64,000 bases of DNA from Bryobacterales bacterium (GCA_022824585.1 JAJDZN010000081.1:1-64000), one strand, 5' to 3'. Positions 16,277-26,149 are shown, numbered from the stretch's first letter. Program-made: numbers and translations. Notes: a model not told the origin generated them from the letters alone.

Positions 16277-17685
16277 TCAGGCGAGTTCTGATTCGAAGTT
16301 GGTCAGGTTGCGAGCCTCTTGGCTGAATTCCACTGCTACCAGGAATATGGGCTCGCCTAGGTGGCGGTACTTGTCAGCGTATCCTCGCGCCTTCAGCTGT
16401 GCCATCGCCGCCCCAGATTCTGCCCGTTCCACCACTTTGAATTCGAACAAGTACACTTTGCCACCTGACCGCACTGCCATGTCCAGCCGCCCGTGCTACT
16501 GCTGTCCCCTACCGTGACCTGGAGGCCCAAGCCGGCGAAGTACGAATAAACCACGCTCGCGTAGTACCCCTCGTAACGCGCGATCTCATTGCGGGTGTGC
16601 CACTCGTGCGGAATGCCCGCAAATATTGAGCGCAAGAGCCGCTCGAGTCCTGCAAGGTCGGCACCTCGCAGAATCTCACCCAGACCGCGGCTGTGTGTTT
16701 CTCGGTTGGGGTCACTCCCGGTCAGGTAGTTCCGCAAGCTGAGATTGAGGCTCTGCCGGACTTCCCGGTTCGGATAGCCTAGGCGGCGATACTGCTGGCC
16801 ATCGCGCCACAGTTCGTCGACCAAGAAAGATGGCGTGCCTGTCTCAAACCACCATGCTTTGAAGATTCGCCTGCGGAATAGGAGCAGTACGTCGAACGGG
16901 TTGTAGACCCTGTCCTGCCCTCCCCAACCATAGCCGTTGTACCACTCTCGGATGCTCGCTCTGTCAAGCCCCTGCAGCTCTTGACCGAACACCGTATCCA
17001 AATCGACCTCGGTGTATCCGCACAGCGACGAGTACGTCGGGTCCAGCGTGATGTCGAGGAGGTTATTGAGGCCCGAGAACAGACTGACCTGGGAAAACTT
17101 GCTCACTCCGGTGAGGAAACAGAACTGCACGTGGGCGTCACAGTCCTTTACCACCGTGTAGAGTCATCGCAGGTAATCGCGGTTTGCACGAGCGATATCT
17201 GGTCGCTCCAGCGCGTCTAGGATCGGCTTGTCGTACTCGTCCACCAGTACCACCACTCGCCGGTCGGTCTTGGAATGCAGCGACTTGATCACGTGGGCGA
17301 ATCTCTCCGGAGCCGTGTCATAGCGAGATTCCAAGTCGGCGGACTCCTCAATGGCGTCCAACTGCGCCATCAGGTTGGTGTCTAGGTAGCCGGACTGCTT
17401 GAAATTACCCTTACCAAAGCTTAGATTCAACACAGGATAGCGTGTCGACCAGTCCCACTCCTCGTGTGCCTGCAACCCGACGAACAGTTCCCTGCTGCCC
17501 TCGAACAATTCCTTGAGCGTGTCCAAGAACAGGCTCTTGCCGAAACGGCGCGGGCGCGATAGAAAGAAATGGCTGCCCTCTTGCACCAAGCGCAACGCGT
17601 ACCCGGTCTTGTCCACGTAGTAGCAGTCGCCCTCGCGCATCTTGCGAAAGCTCTGGATTCCGATCGGCAGCCGACGCTTGGCCAT
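16277..17685 (-). pseudogene. Broken AAA-ATPase-like / PD-(D/E)XK nuclease protein (DUF1703 type)
   Basis: Three fragments on the minus strand rebuild one protein of about 470 codons. 17685-17167 encodes the AAA_ATPase-like N-terminus (PIGIQSFRKMREGDCYYVDK, then FFLSRPRRFGKSLFLDTL with the P-loop-like motif, and VVVLVDEYDKPILD). An in-frame TGA at 17164-17166 interrupts it. The same frame then continues (LYTVVKDCDAHVQFCFLTGV, EWYNGYGW). Near 16490 a one-base loss shifts the frame, and 16480-16277 restores the nuclease core GRLDMAV..KVYLFEFK, which has the D..E-x-K catalytic signature. The family normally reads straight through both breaks. Two independent lesions argue for a dead gene rather than recoding or error. 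Such proteins are common, repeated, mobile-like genes of unclear function. Confidence 0.85.
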
Positions 17686-17948
17686 GACTCTGCTTATACC
17701 GTAGCCTTCCCGCAAGTGAATGGCGAGGCCCTGACACCCTGAGCCTGGATGACAAGAATCGGCCTTGGACCGCGATGCGATGATTGGCGCAGCGAACCTG
17801 TCAATGCCCTGCGCTGCCAACGAACGCAGAGAACTACCGCCACGGTTTCGGTGCCGGGAGCAGATCCAACTAAATCCATTAGGATGTGTCGCTTCCCCGC
17901 TCCGAAGTCGACGGGCAAGCAAGCGCGTGCCGCTTGTTGAGCGGTCCG

Positions 17949-19301
17949 CTACGCGAGTCCCTCGAGCGGTTCCGTGCTATCCCCGAACGAGCGGGCTTCG
18001 TGCAGACCCATCCGGTGCATCAAAGCCAGATAGAGGTTGCACAAGGGCGTGTCTTCCTTGGCGACCAGCCTGCGCGCCGGACGTAGCGAGCCTTTGCCCC
18101 GCCCTGCCAGGACGAGCGGGAGGTTCGATGGATCGTGGGTATTGCCGTCGCGCAAAGAGGATCCGAACATCACCATGGAATTGTCCAGCAGGGACGAGCC
18201 GCCCTCGTCCAGATTGCTCATGCGCGTCAGGAAGTACGCCGTCTGGCGCATATGCCAGTTGATGATGGTCTCGTACTCCGCCAGTCTGTCGGGTTCGTTG
18301 CGATGGTGCGAGATTCCGTGGAAGGTCGAGTTGACTCCGTCCAAGAAGGAGAAGTTGCGGCTCGTCTGAGCGTCACCGTACATGAATGTCGCGACTCGCG
18401 TGGTGTCAGTCCAGAACGCCAGCAGAAGGATGTCCAGCATCAGCCGCACATGCTCCTCATGGCTGTCGGGAATCCCCTTGGCCGGTCGTTCCACTCCTAG
18501 ATCGCCCTCGTTGATCCAGCGCGGCTGGGGCCTCATTGACGCTTGGATGCGAGCCTCCACCGAGCGCACTGACTCCATGTACTCGTCAAGCTTGAGCTGG
18601 TCGCGGCGACTGCCACGCCGCCGCACGGCCTTGGCCTCGCCGAGCACCACGTCCAAGATGCTGGCTTCGTCGCGCTGGACAGGCGAAGACGCCCCGTTCG
18701 TCCCCGGGGCACCGTTGCGGAAAAGCCTGTCAAAGGCAAGCGCCGGGACGATTTCCTTGGCCGCGGGCGTGTGCGGATCGCGCCAAGAAATGTACGAGCC
18801 TACGATCCGCGCGAATCCGCCGCCGATATTGTCCACGCCAGTCCTTGGCTCGTCCACTCCGAAGTGAACGGACGGCAGGGGCGTTCGCGTCCCGATGCGA
18901 CTGGAGACGACCTGGTCTATCGATGTGCCCCCGGTATTGATGTCCCTGCCCGTAGAACGCTCGACATATCCGCCGGAGAGCCAAGCGGGAACCTTCGCCC
19001 AGTGGCCGTTGCGGCCTACCGCGTTAGAGTTCCAGAGGTTCTCAAGCAGCAAGATTTCGTTCTTCAGGGGTGCGAAAGGTTCGAGGTGCTCCGTAATCTC
19101 GTAGTCTTCCGCAGTCCCCTGCGGGAACCACTTGTCGGGGTTCACGCCGCACGGCATGAACAGGAACGCGAGACGCAGCGGGGGCTCGGCCAGCTTGCCC
19201 GGCCCCACCGCCGCGGCAGGTGCCAAGGCCTCGAGCCACGGCAGCGCAAGGCTCACCCCCGCACCACGGAGAATCGTCCGCCGAGAGATCGCTGGTCGCA
19301 T
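17949..19301 (-). CDS. DUF1552 domain protein, Tat-exported
   Basis: The 450-residue protein begins with a twin-arginine signal (SRRTILRGAG then a hydrophobic stretch ending LAPAAA). It then has family blocks FMPCGVNPDKWFPQG near residue 50, LLLENLWNSNAVGRNGHWAK, SIDQVVSSRIG, and FHGISHHRN near residue 320. The start is the ATG at 19301, only 4 nt downstream of the DUF1592 stop codon, so the two form an operon. DUF1552 and DUF1501 are thought to be distant relatives in the alkaline-phosphatase fold. Function is unknown. In Planctomycetota and Acidobacteriota, DUF1552 genes routinely follow DUF1592-type cytochrome genes, suggesting a joint extracytoplasmic process. Confidence 0.88.
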   Translation of the reverse strand: MRPAISRRTILRGAGVSLALPWLEALAPAAAVGPGKLAEPPLRLAFLFMPCGVNPDKWFPQGTAEDYEITEHLEPFAPLKNEILLLENLWNSNAVGRNGHWAKVPAWLSGGYVERSTGRDINTGGTSIDQVVSSRIGTRTPLPSVHFGVDEPRTGVDNIGGGFARIVGSYISWRDPHTPAAKEIVPALAFDRLFRNGAPGTNGASSPVQRDEASILDVVLGEAKAVRRRGSRRDQLKLDEYMESVRSVEARIQASMRPQPRWINEGDLGVERPAKGIPDSHEEHVRLMLDILLLAFWTDTTRVATFMYGDAQTSRNFSFLDGVNSTFHGISHHRNEPDRLAEYETIINWHMRQTAYFLTRMSNLDEGGSSLLDNSMVMFGSSLRDGNTHDPSNLPLVLAGRGKGSLRPARRLVAKEDTPLCNLYLALMHRMGLHEARSFGDSTEPLEGLA

Positions 19302-19305
19302 AGCT

Positions 19306-21588
19306 CTACCTCGCTTCCGCCCTAATCGTATCACGCGACGCGCGCTGATCGGCCTCCGAATTCTGCGTGTAGCGAAACGGCACGCTGAGCGCGATCTCGC
19401 GCACCAGCGAGCGTGTGCCGTACCCAGCGTCCTTCAAGTTGCCAAGGATGGTCTCGACCGCGCATTCGTCGCGATCGAGCAGGCTCCTCCCGAGCGCGTA
19501 GCCGAGAACTTTGCGCGTGACCTGCCGCAGGAATTGATCCTGCTTGGCCAACAGCACTCCCCGCAATCCCGCCGGGCCGTCAAACGATTCGCCCGAAGGC
19601 AGCGTGCCGGTCGCGTCGACGGGTTTCCCGCCCTCGTCAACGTCCCGCCAGCGCCCTAACCAGTCGTAGTTCTCGAGTCCGAACCCGATCGGATCGATCA
19701 AGTCGTGGCAAGCCGCGCACGAGGGGTCGGCGCGATGCCGGTTCAGAACCTCGCGCATTGTCTTGCCATGGGCCTCGCCATCTTCATCTTCGAGTGTCGG
19801 GATGTCCGGCGGGGGCGTGGGAATCTTGGTGCCGAGTAGCGTTTCGAGCACCCATACCCCCCGCAGCACGGGACTGGTCCGCTTATACCCGGCGTTCATC
19901 GCCTGCACAGCCCCGAGGCCCAGCAGCCCGCCCCGCTGGCCACCGAGCGCGCTCACCAGCTGGAAATCGTTGCCCTGAACTGCATCCGGCATGCCGTAGA
20001 ACTGCGCCAGGCGTTCGGTGAGATACGTGTAGTCGGCTGAGACGAAGTCCAGCAGGCTCCGATCTTCCGCCAGCATCCTCCGGAACAGCAGAACGGGCTC
20101 TTCGCGCATGTCCGCCGCGATCCGCGGCGTGTAGAAGTGCTGGATCTCGTTCAGGGTCGGCGCGACGCGACCGCCGACATCCTTGGTGCCCAGCCACTGG
20201 CCGATAAACGTGCGCGCGAAGAACCGCGAGCGCGGGTGGTCGATCATCCGATCAACCTGTGCCGCCAGCACTTCGTCATCCTGCAAGCGCCCGGCGTTCG
20301 CTGCGTGCATCAGCTCCGAGTCGGGAGATGTGCCCCACAGGAAGTACGACAGCCGGGTTGCCAGCTCTTGGCCCGACAGCGGCTTGTTGCCGGCACCCGA
20401 GGCCGCTTCCTCGATGCGATAGAGAAAAGCAGGCGAGACGAGAACTGCCTTGAGAGCCAGCCGGACGGCTTCCTCGAACGGATCTCCCCGCGCTGCAGAG
20501 CGATCAAACAAGGCGAGATAGGTCTCCTCTTCGGCAGGCTCGAGAGGTCGGCGAAACGCCCGTGTCATGAATCGACGGAGCAAGCGTGCAGCCTCGGCGC
20601 GCGGCGAGATCACGGTGTCCCCCGGCTCGCTGCCAAACAGCCTCAGGTGCGCTGCAAGCTTGGCGGGCTGAGGAGCCTGGCTCTTGTGAGCGATGTCCAC
20701 GGTGATCAGCCGCAGTGTTGGGCCTTGTTCGGCCACCGCAAGCTCGACCGTGTGCTCGCCCCGAGTTACGGGAATCGTGGCGGTTCTGGTGGTAGCCTCC
20801 GCTGCGGACCATGCGAAACGCAACTTTCCGGCCGGGCGCCCGTCCAGCAACACGTCCATCAAAGGGGTCTGATCCGTCGGCGGAGACGCGATCCAGACCG
20901 TGAGCGCGTAATCGCCGTCCTGAAAGAACGACAGCTTGCGACTCACCGATTCGCCCTGCGCCATCGCCACCGAATCGTGCTCGTCCACCTCTCGGCCTGG
21001 CAGGAGGTCCTTTGCCACGAACGACCTAGTCAAAGCCGGCGTAACCACCACGTGGTCCAGCACCAGATCTGCCACTTCCAGATAGCGCTCGGCCAGCAAT
21101 GGCGACAGAAAAAGCGTCTCACCGTTGTTGTCGAAGCCCTCCCCGCCCGATCCGTCGACCGGGAAGAGTTCCGCGACATCGATGGGAATCCCGGTCAGAT
21201 CGCGAACGGTGTTCTGGTACTCGGTGCGGTTGAGTCTCCGGACGGTCACAGGGCCGGCATAGACACCGAGGTCGCATGCGCCGGCGCGCAGCGTGCGGTC
21301 AATCCAGTCAGCGATTTGCATCCGGTCGCGTTCGGACGGCTGTGGCCCGGTCGGTGGCATCGTGCGATTGCGCAACTGCATCGCGACATTGCGCCACAGG
21401 CCCGGCTCAGTCGCTACCGAATCTGCCGACACCGCTTCCAAGAAGCGAATCCTGTTGTCGGCTCCCCCGGAGTGGCACGCTCCGCAATACTCGAGCAAGA
21501 CCGGGCGGATGGTGGCTTCGTACTCGCTGCCGACCAGCAGCGCAACACTCGCCGCGGCGCAGAGCACCATCCTCAGGCAGGCTTGCAT
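19306..21588 (-). CDS. DUF1592/DUF1588/DUF1587/DUF1585 cytochrome-like protein
   Basis: The 760-residue exported protein has a signal peptide (MQACLRMVLCAAASVALLVG) and a PSCyt1-type CxxCH haem site at residues 35-39 (CGACH). DUF1587 follows (VRRLNRTEYQNTVRDLTG), then a carbohydrate-binding-like region, DUF1595, DUF1592 (ELATRLSYFLWGTSPDSEL), DUF1588 with a second CxxCH (CAACHDLIDPIGFGLENYD), and DUF1585 at the C-terminus (LGYALGRSLLDRDECA). This order is the planctomycete-type multidomain architecture. Two haem motifs suggest periplasmic electron transfer linked to an unknown oxidation. The start at 21588 is chosen for the signal peptide. It forms an operon with the DUF1552 gene. Confidence 0.9.
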   Translation of the reverse strand: MQACLRMVLCAAASVALLVGSEYEATIRPVLLEYCGACHSGGADNRIRFLEAVSADSVATEPGLWRNVAMQLRNRTMPPTGPQPSERDRMQIADWIDRTLRAGACDLGVYAGPVTVRRLNRTEYQNTVRDLTGIPIDVAELFPVDGSGGEGFDNNGETLFLSPLLAERYLEVADLVLDHVVVTPALTRSFVAKDLLPGREVDEHDSVAMAQGESVSRKLSFFQDGDYALTVWIASPPTDQTPLMDVLLDGRPAGKLRFAWSAAEATTRTATIPVTRGEHTVELAVAEQGPTLRLITVDIAHKSQAPQPAKLAAHLRLFGSEPGDTVISPRAEAARLLRRFMTRAFRRPLEPAEEETYLALFDRSAARGDPFEEAVRLALKAVLVSPAFLYRIEEAASGAGNKPLSGQELATRLSYFLWGTSPDSELMHAANAGRLQDDEVLAAQVDRMIDHPRSRFFARTFIGQWLGTKDVGGRVAPTLNEIQHFYTPRIAADMREEPVLLFRRMLAEDRSLLDFVSADYTYLTERLAQFYGMPDAVQGNDFQLVSALGGQRGGLLGLGAVQAMNAGYKRTSPVLRGVWVLETLLGTKIPTPPPDIPTLEDEDGEAHGKTMREVLNRHRADPSCAACHDLIDPIGFGLENYDWLGRWRDVDEGGKPVDATGTLPSGESFDGPAGLRGVLLAKQDQFLRQVTRKVLGYALGRSLLDRDECAVETILGNLKDAGYGTRSLVREIALSVPFRYTQNSEADQRASRDTIRAEAR

Positions 21589-21724
21589 TGGCAGCGCCGA
21601 ACCGGCACCACTCAATAGTCTGCGCTTGTTGGCGCTCAAATTCAAGTCGTGCCGCGCAGCCTGCGGCACCTCGTGCCCGAGGCGCGCCCGAGAGAGAGAG
21701 ACGGTGCTGCCGCGCTGGGGGAAT

Positions 21725-21753
21725 TTGACACCCCTCGGCGCGGCTGATACCTT
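21725..21753 (+). promoter_or_regulatory. Candidate sigma-70 promoter of the gcv operon
   Basis: TTGACA (21725-21730, perfect -35) is followed by a 17-nt spacer and TACCTT (21748-21753). The leader to the gcvT ATG would be about 40 nt. I looked for a glycine riboswitch in it and saw none. This is one of few starts here with a real -35 and a leader. Confidence 0.5.
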
Positions 21754-21799
21754 ACGCTTCTATCCTCGGCCCTGCCCTCAATTCTGGCGGGCCGCCCGC

Positions 21800-22915
21800 A
21801 TGGCAACAGCTGAGAGCCAATCCGCGCTGAAGCGGACGCCACTCCACGGCGTCCACAGCGAAGCCAAGGCCCGCATGGTGGACTTCGGCGGCTGGCACAT
21901 GCCCGTGGAGTACGACGGGATCGTCGCCGAGCACAATGCCGTGCGCTCGGGCGTCGGCCTGTTCGACGTCAGCCACATGGGAGAGATCGTGATCCGCGGC
22001 CCCCAGAGCGTGGACCTGATCGACTCGCTGTGTTCCAACCGCGCCGCGGATCTCCAAGACGGACAAGCCCAGTACTCCGGGCTGCTCAATCCCCAAGGCG
22101 GATTCGTGGACGACCTGCTGGTCCACCGGATCGCATCGGACCACTACTTCCTGTGCGTCAACGCTTCCAACCAAGAGGGAGATTTCGCCTGGATCCGCGA
22201 CCACAACTCGTTCGACGCGGAGGTCACGTTTGCCAGCGCCGACTACGCCCAGCTCGCGATCCAAGGGCCTCGGGCGCTGGTAACGGCCTCGAAGCTGACG
22301 GGACTCGACCTAGCCGCAATGCGATACTACTGGTTTGAGTCGGGCGAGTTCGCCGGGGCCCCTGCCTTGGTTGCCCGCACCGGGTATACCGGCGAGGACG
22401 GATTCGAAGTCTACGTGGCTCCGGGGGAGGCTGTTGCCGTGTGGCGGGCGATCTTGGACGCGGGCGCTGAGCACTCGATCCGCCCCTGCGGGCTCGGGGC
22501 GCGGAACACCCTCCGACTCGAGGCTGCGATGTCCCTCTACGGGCACGAAATCGATGCCACCGTCACGCCGTACGAGGCGGGCCTGGGCTGGATCGTCAAG
22601 CTGGACAAGCCCGCCTTCTGCGGGCGCGACGTGCTGGCCGAGCAGAAGCAGCGAGGCGTGAGCCGCAAGCTCGTCGGCTTCGAGATGACTGGGCGCGGGA
22701 TCGCCCGGGACGGCTACGGCGTGCTCGTCGGCGGGACGAAACTAGGCCACGTCACGAGCGCTTCTCCAGCGCCGTGGCTCGGCAAGAACATCGGCCTGTG
22801 CATGCTGCCAGTGGAGCATGCGCGGCCCGGGCGCGAGATCGAAATCGCAATCCGTGGCCGGGCAGTCGGCGCCAAGACCGTCCGCATACCGTTTTACAAG
22901 CGCACGAGGAAATGA
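21800..22915 (+). CDS. gcvT: Glycine cleavage system T protein (aminomethyltransferase)
   Basis: The 371-residue protein has KRTPLHGVHSEAKARMVDFG near the start, then GWHMPVEYDGIVAEHNAVR, GLFDVSHMGEI, an ARTGYTGEDGFEVY block with the folate-site residues, and the C-terminal GHVTSASPAPWLGKNIGLCM. GcvT releases ammonia from the aminomethyl group carried on GcvH and passes the one-carbon unit to tetrahydrofolate. The ATG at 21800 is chosen because the family starts just before KRTPLH. Upstream open frame to 21293 has no conservation. It is the first gene of gcvT-gcvH-gcvPA-gcvPB, and its stop overlaps an ATG at 22912 (ATGA). Confidence 0.95.
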   Translation: MATAESQSALKRTPLHGVHSEAKARMVDFGGWHMPVEYDGIVAEHNAVRSGVGLFDVSHMGEIVIRGPQSVDLIDSLCSNRAADLQDGQAQYSGLLNPQGGFVDDLLVHRIASDHYFLCVNASNQEGDFAWIRDHNSFDAEVTFASADYAQLAIQGPRALVTASKLTGLDLAAMRYYWFESGEFAGAPALVARTGYTGEDGFEVYVAPGEAVAVWRAILDAGAEHSIRPCGLGARNTLRLEAAMSLYGHEIDATVTPYEAGLGWIVKLDKPAFCGRDVLAEQKQRGVSRKLVGFEMTGRGIARDGYGVLVGGTKLGHVTSASPAPWLGKNIGLCMLPVEHARPGREIEIAIRGRAVGAKTVRIPFYKRTRK

Positions 22916-22920
22916 GTTTC

Positions 22921-23313
22921 ATGGAATATCCGGCGGAATATCGCTACTCCCGCGAGCACGAGTGGGTGCAGGTCACCGGCAGCGCGGCAACCGTTGGCAT
23001 CACGCACCATGCGCAAGACCAGCTCGGCGACGTGGTCTTTGTCGAACTGCCGTCGGTCGGCGCGAGACTGCAGGCTGGCGGTGCGTTCGGCGCGGTCGAG
23101 TCCGTCAAGGCCGTCTCTGACATCTACGCCCCGATCAGCGGTGACGTTACCGAGGTGAACGAGTCACTGATCGACGCTCCCGAGAAGATCAACGAGGACC
23201 CCCACGGCGAGGGCTGGCTGGTGCGACTGACCGTGGCCGACAGCAACGAACTGCCCCTGCTGCTAAGCGCGGAGCAGTACGCGGAATACGTCGCGGCCGA
23301 AATCGACGGGTAG
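22921..23313 (+). CDS. gcvH: Glycine cleavage system H protein
   Basis: The 130-residue protein carries YRYSREHEWVQV, GITHHAQDQLGDVVFVELP and the lipoylation site GAVESVKAVSDIYAP, with the modified lysine at Lys63. GcvH carries the aminomethyl intermediate between the P, T and L proteins. Two starts are possible: ATG at 22912 in an ATGA overlap with gcvT, and ATG at 22921, which is better spaced from the upstream GAGGA. I chose 22921. The length is normal for the family. No lipoate ligase or L-protein gene is present in the window. Confidence 0.95.
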   Translation: MEYPAEYRYSREHEWVQVTGSAATVGITHHAQDQLGDVVFVELPSVGARLQAGGAFGAVESVKAVSDIYAPISGDVTEVNESLIDAPEKINEDPHGEGWLVRLTVADSNELPLLLSAEQYAEYVAAEIDG

Positions 23314-23328
23314 GCCAGGGTCCACGCC

Positions 23329-24672
23329 GTGCGCTACCTGCCCAAGTCCCCTGCCGAGCGCGAGGCGATGTTCGCCGAGCTGGGGCTGGCCTCCGAAGAG
23401 GACCTGTTCGCAAGTATCCCCGCAGACCTGCGGCAGCAAGAACCGCTGTCGATTCCGCCAGGGCAGTCCGAGTACGAAATCAGGGACTATTTCGAGGCCC
23501 GGGCGCGAGACGCCGCGCGCGGCTACGCGTGCTTCCTCGGCGCCGGCGCCTACCACCACTACAGACCGGTCGTGATCGACTCGGTCGCTACGCGGGGCGA
23601 ATTCCTGACCGCTTACACGCCGTACCAGGCCGAGATTTCCCAGGGCGTGCTGACGACGATCTTCGAATTCCAAACGATGGTGGCCCAACTCACCGGGATG
23701 GATGTCGCAAACGCCTCGATGTACGACGGATCCACGGCCGTCCCCGAGGCCGGGATGATGGCCGCGCGCGTCACGCGGCGCAACCGCCTGCTTGTGGCAG
23801 GCTCGCTCCATCCGGAGTACCGCCAGGTGATGGACACGTACGACCGCTACCAAGGACTGCCCTCGGAGACGGTGGCGTACGACCCGCAGACTGGCCAGTT
23901 GGATCTGGAAGATCTCGAGGCCAGGTTGTCTTCCGACGTGGCGGCAATCCTAGTACAGTCGCCCAACTTCTTCGGCATCGTCGAACCCGTCCGCGAAGCG
24001 GCCGAACTCGCCCACAAGCACGGGGCGCTGCTGGTGGTGGTCTTCTCGGAAGCGGCTTCGCTCGGACTGCTCCAGCCACCCGCGGAGGCTGATATCGTGG
24101 CGGGCGAGTTCCAGTCCTTCGCGCATCCCCCCAGCTTCGGAGGGCCGTACGTGGGGATCCTCGCGACCAAGGCCAGGCACCTTCGCCAGATGCCGGGCCG
24201 ACTGGTCGGCGAGACGTTGGATGCCGATGGCAGGCGGGCTTTCTGCCTGACCCTGTCGACGCGCGAGCAGCACATCCGGCGGGCCAAGGCAACTTCCAAC
24301 ATCTGCACGAACCAAGCGCTGGTCGCCCTGATGGCAACCGTCTACATGGCCCTGCTGGGCAAGCGCGGCCTGCGCGAGCTGGCCGAGCAAAACCTCTCTA
24401 AAGCGCACTTCCTGGCAGGCGCGCTGCGCTCGGCGGGAGCGCAGCTGCCGTTTTCCGGGCCGTTCTTCAACGAGTTCGCTGTCCGTCCCGCCGGCCGCTC
24501 CGCCAGCGAGGTCAACGATCTCGCCCTAGAGCGGAAGATCATCGGCGGCCTGGATCTTGGCCGTTTCTACCCCGAGCTGGCCGGCGCGCTGCTAGTCTGC
24601 GCGACAGAGACTGCCAAGCGCGAGCAGATCGAAGGCTACGCCGACTGCTTCCGGGAGGCGGCCGATGGGTAG
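23329..24672 (+). CDS. gcvPA: Glycine dehydrogenase (decarboxylating) subunit 1
   Basis: The 447-residue protein begins RYLPKSPAEREAMFAELG and has FLGAGAYHHYRPVVIDSVAT, EFLTAYTPYQAEISQGVLTT, MDVANASMYDGSTAVPEAGM and TREQHIRRAKATSNICTNQA. These are the hallmarks of the N-terminal half of split P protein. The PLP-binding lysine is not in this subunit but in GcvPB. The start is GTG at 23329, 15 nt after gcvH. The 3' end overlaps gcvPB by 8 nt, so the two halves are made together. The split-P arrangement is typical of many non-proteobacterial lineages. Confidence 0.95.
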   Translation: MRYLPKSPAEREAMFAELGLASEEDLFASIPADLRQQEPLSIPPGQSEYEIRDYFEARARDAARGYACFLGAGAYHHYRPVVIDSVATRGEFLTAYTPYQAEISQGVLTTIFEFQTMVAQLTGMDVANASMYDGSTAVPEAGMMAARVTRRNRLLVAGSLHPEYRQVMDTYDRYQGLPSETVAYDPQTGQLDLEDLEARLSSDVAAILVQSPNFFGIVEPVREAAELAHKHGALLVVVFSEAASLGLLQPPAEADIVAGEFQSFAHPPSFGGPYVGILATKARHLRQMPGRLVGETLDADGRRAFCLTLSTREQHIRRAKATSNICTNQALVALMATVYMALLGKRGLRELAEQNLSKAHFLAGALRSAGAQLPFSGPFFNEFAVRPAGRSASEVNDLALERKIIGGLDLGRFYPELAGALLVCATETAKREQIEGYADCFREAADG

Positions 24673-26149
24673 GATCCGCCAGCACCAGGCCTTGGAAGAA
24701 CGGCTCCTGTTCGAGCGTTCCTCGCCGGGCAAGGTCGGCTACCAATTGCCCGCCCTGGACGTGCCGCAGGTCGATCCGGAGGAGGCCCTGGGTTCCGCAC
24801 ACGTCCGCGATGAGATCCCGGGATTTCCAGAGGTCAGCGAGGTTGAAGTGATCCGCCACTTCACGCGGCTGTCGAGCTGGAACTATGCCATCGACTCCGG
24901 GATGTATCCCCTCGGCTCCTGCACGATGAAGTACAATCCCCGTCTCAACGAGGCGGTGGCTCGCATCGACGGCATCATCGACGCCCACCCTTACCAGCCC
25001 GAGTGCCTCGCTCAAGGCATGCTGGAGATCCAGCGCACGCTGGAAGCGTACCTGGCGGAAATCTGCGGCATGGATGCGGTGACGCTCCAGCCGGCCGCAG
25101 GGGCTCACGGCGAGTTGACGGGCCTGCTGCTGATCCGGGCGTACCTCGAATCGCAGGGCGATGCCCGCCGCGTGGTCTTGATCCCAGACTCGGCTCACGG
25201 GACAAATCCCGCGACAGCCAGCATCGCGGGTTACGAAGTCGTCGAGATCCCCTCGAACCGCCTGGGCATGATCGACCTGGCGACACTACGCGACGCTGTC
25301 GACGATTCGGTCGCAGCCCTGATGGTGACCAACCCGAACACGGTCGGCATTTTCGAACAGGACATCGCGGCAGTGGCGGCGGCGCTGCACGAGCGCGGGG
25401 CCCAGCTCTACATGGACGGCGCCAACATGAACGCCCTGGTCGGCATCGCCCGGCCAGGCGACTTCGGCGTCGACGTGATGCACCTAAACTTGCACAAGAC
25501 CTTCTCCACCCCGCACGGCGGCGGCGGCCCCGGCGCCGGCCCGGTAGCGGTCAAGCGCCACCTCGAGCCGCATCTGCCGTTACCGCGCATCCGGGCGGCA
25601 GAATCTGGCTTGAGTTTCGACTGGGATCGCCCCGCTTCGATCGGCCGGGTGCGCGCCTTCTACGGCAACTTCGGGGTGCTCGTCCGAGCATTGGCATACA
25701 TCCTGGCGCACGGCGGGGACGGCTTGCGCAACGCGACTGTGGATGCGGTCTTGAACGCAAACTACATCCGCAAGGGGCTCGAGGGCCACTACGAGCTTCC
25801 CTACGAAGCCGCGTCGATGCACGAGTGCATCTTCAGCGATAGCCGCCAAGCCAAGCATGGCGTGAAGACGGGCGACATCGCCAAGCGGTTGATTGACTAC
25901 GGCTTCCACCCCTATACCGTCAGCTTCCCGCTCATTGTGCGCGGAGCCCTGATGATCGAGCCGACCGAGACCGAGAGCAAGCACGAGCTCGATGAATTCA
26001 TCGCGGCGATGCAGTCCATCGCCGAAGAAGCCGAACGGGATCCAGAGCTGATCCACCGTTCCCCGGTCACGACCCGTACGAGCCGCGTGGACGAGACTAG
26101 GGCGGCCCGCAAGCCGATCCTCAAGTGGCAGGGCGCGGGCCGGGAATAG
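24665..26149 (+). CDS. gcvPB: Glycine dehydrogenase (decarboxylating) subunit 2
   Basis: The 494-residue protein has NYAIDSGMYPLGSCTMKYNP, TLQPAAGAHGELTGLLLIRA, PDSAHGTNPATASIAGY, a DGANMNALVG block, and the PLP lysine in MHLNLHKTFSTPHGGGGPG. It is the catalytic half of P protein and decarboxylates glycine, transferring the aminomethyl group to lipoyl-GcvH. The ATG at 24665 lies inside the end of gcvPA. It completes the gcvTHP operon. The L protein (dihydrolipoyl dehydrogenase) is presumably encoded elsewhere. Confidence 0.96.
   Translation: MGRIRQHQALEERLLFERSSPGKVGYQLPALDVPQVDPEEALGSAHVRDEIPGFPEVSEVEVIRHFTRLSSWNYAIDSGMYPLGSCTMKYNPRLNEAVARIDGIIDAHPYQPECLAQGMLEIQRTLEAYLAEICGMDAVTLQPAAGAHGELTGLLLIRAYLESQGDARRVVLIPDSAHGTNPATASIAGYEVVEIPSNRLGMIDLATLRDAVDDSVAALMVTNPNTVGIFEQDIAAVAAALHERGAQLYMDGANMNALVGIARPGDFGVDVMHLNLHKTFSTPHGGGGPGAGPVAVKRHLEPHLPLPRIRAAESGLSFDWDRPASIGRVRAFYGNFGVLVRALAYILAHGGDGLRNATVDAVLNANYIRKGLEGHYELPYEAASMHECIFSDSRQAKHGVKTGDIAKRLIDYGFHPYTVSFPLIVRGALMIEPTETESKHELDEFIAAMQSIAEEAERDPELIHRSPVTTRTSRVDETRAARKPILKWQGAGRE

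Noticed and set aside
17164-17166. TGA read as selenocysteine in the AAA/PD-(D/E)XK gene
   Set aside because: The residue is not at a redox site, a second independent frameshift follows, and no selenocysteine context was seen.
20137-21618. Plus-strand open frame of about 493 codons opposite the DUF1592 gene
   Set aside because: Antisense shadow of a clear dihaem DUF1592-type protein.
21660-21800. Glycine riboswitch before gcvT
   Set aside because: I looked for the paired-domain purine-rich signature and saw none. Only about 50 nt would be transcribed before the ATG.
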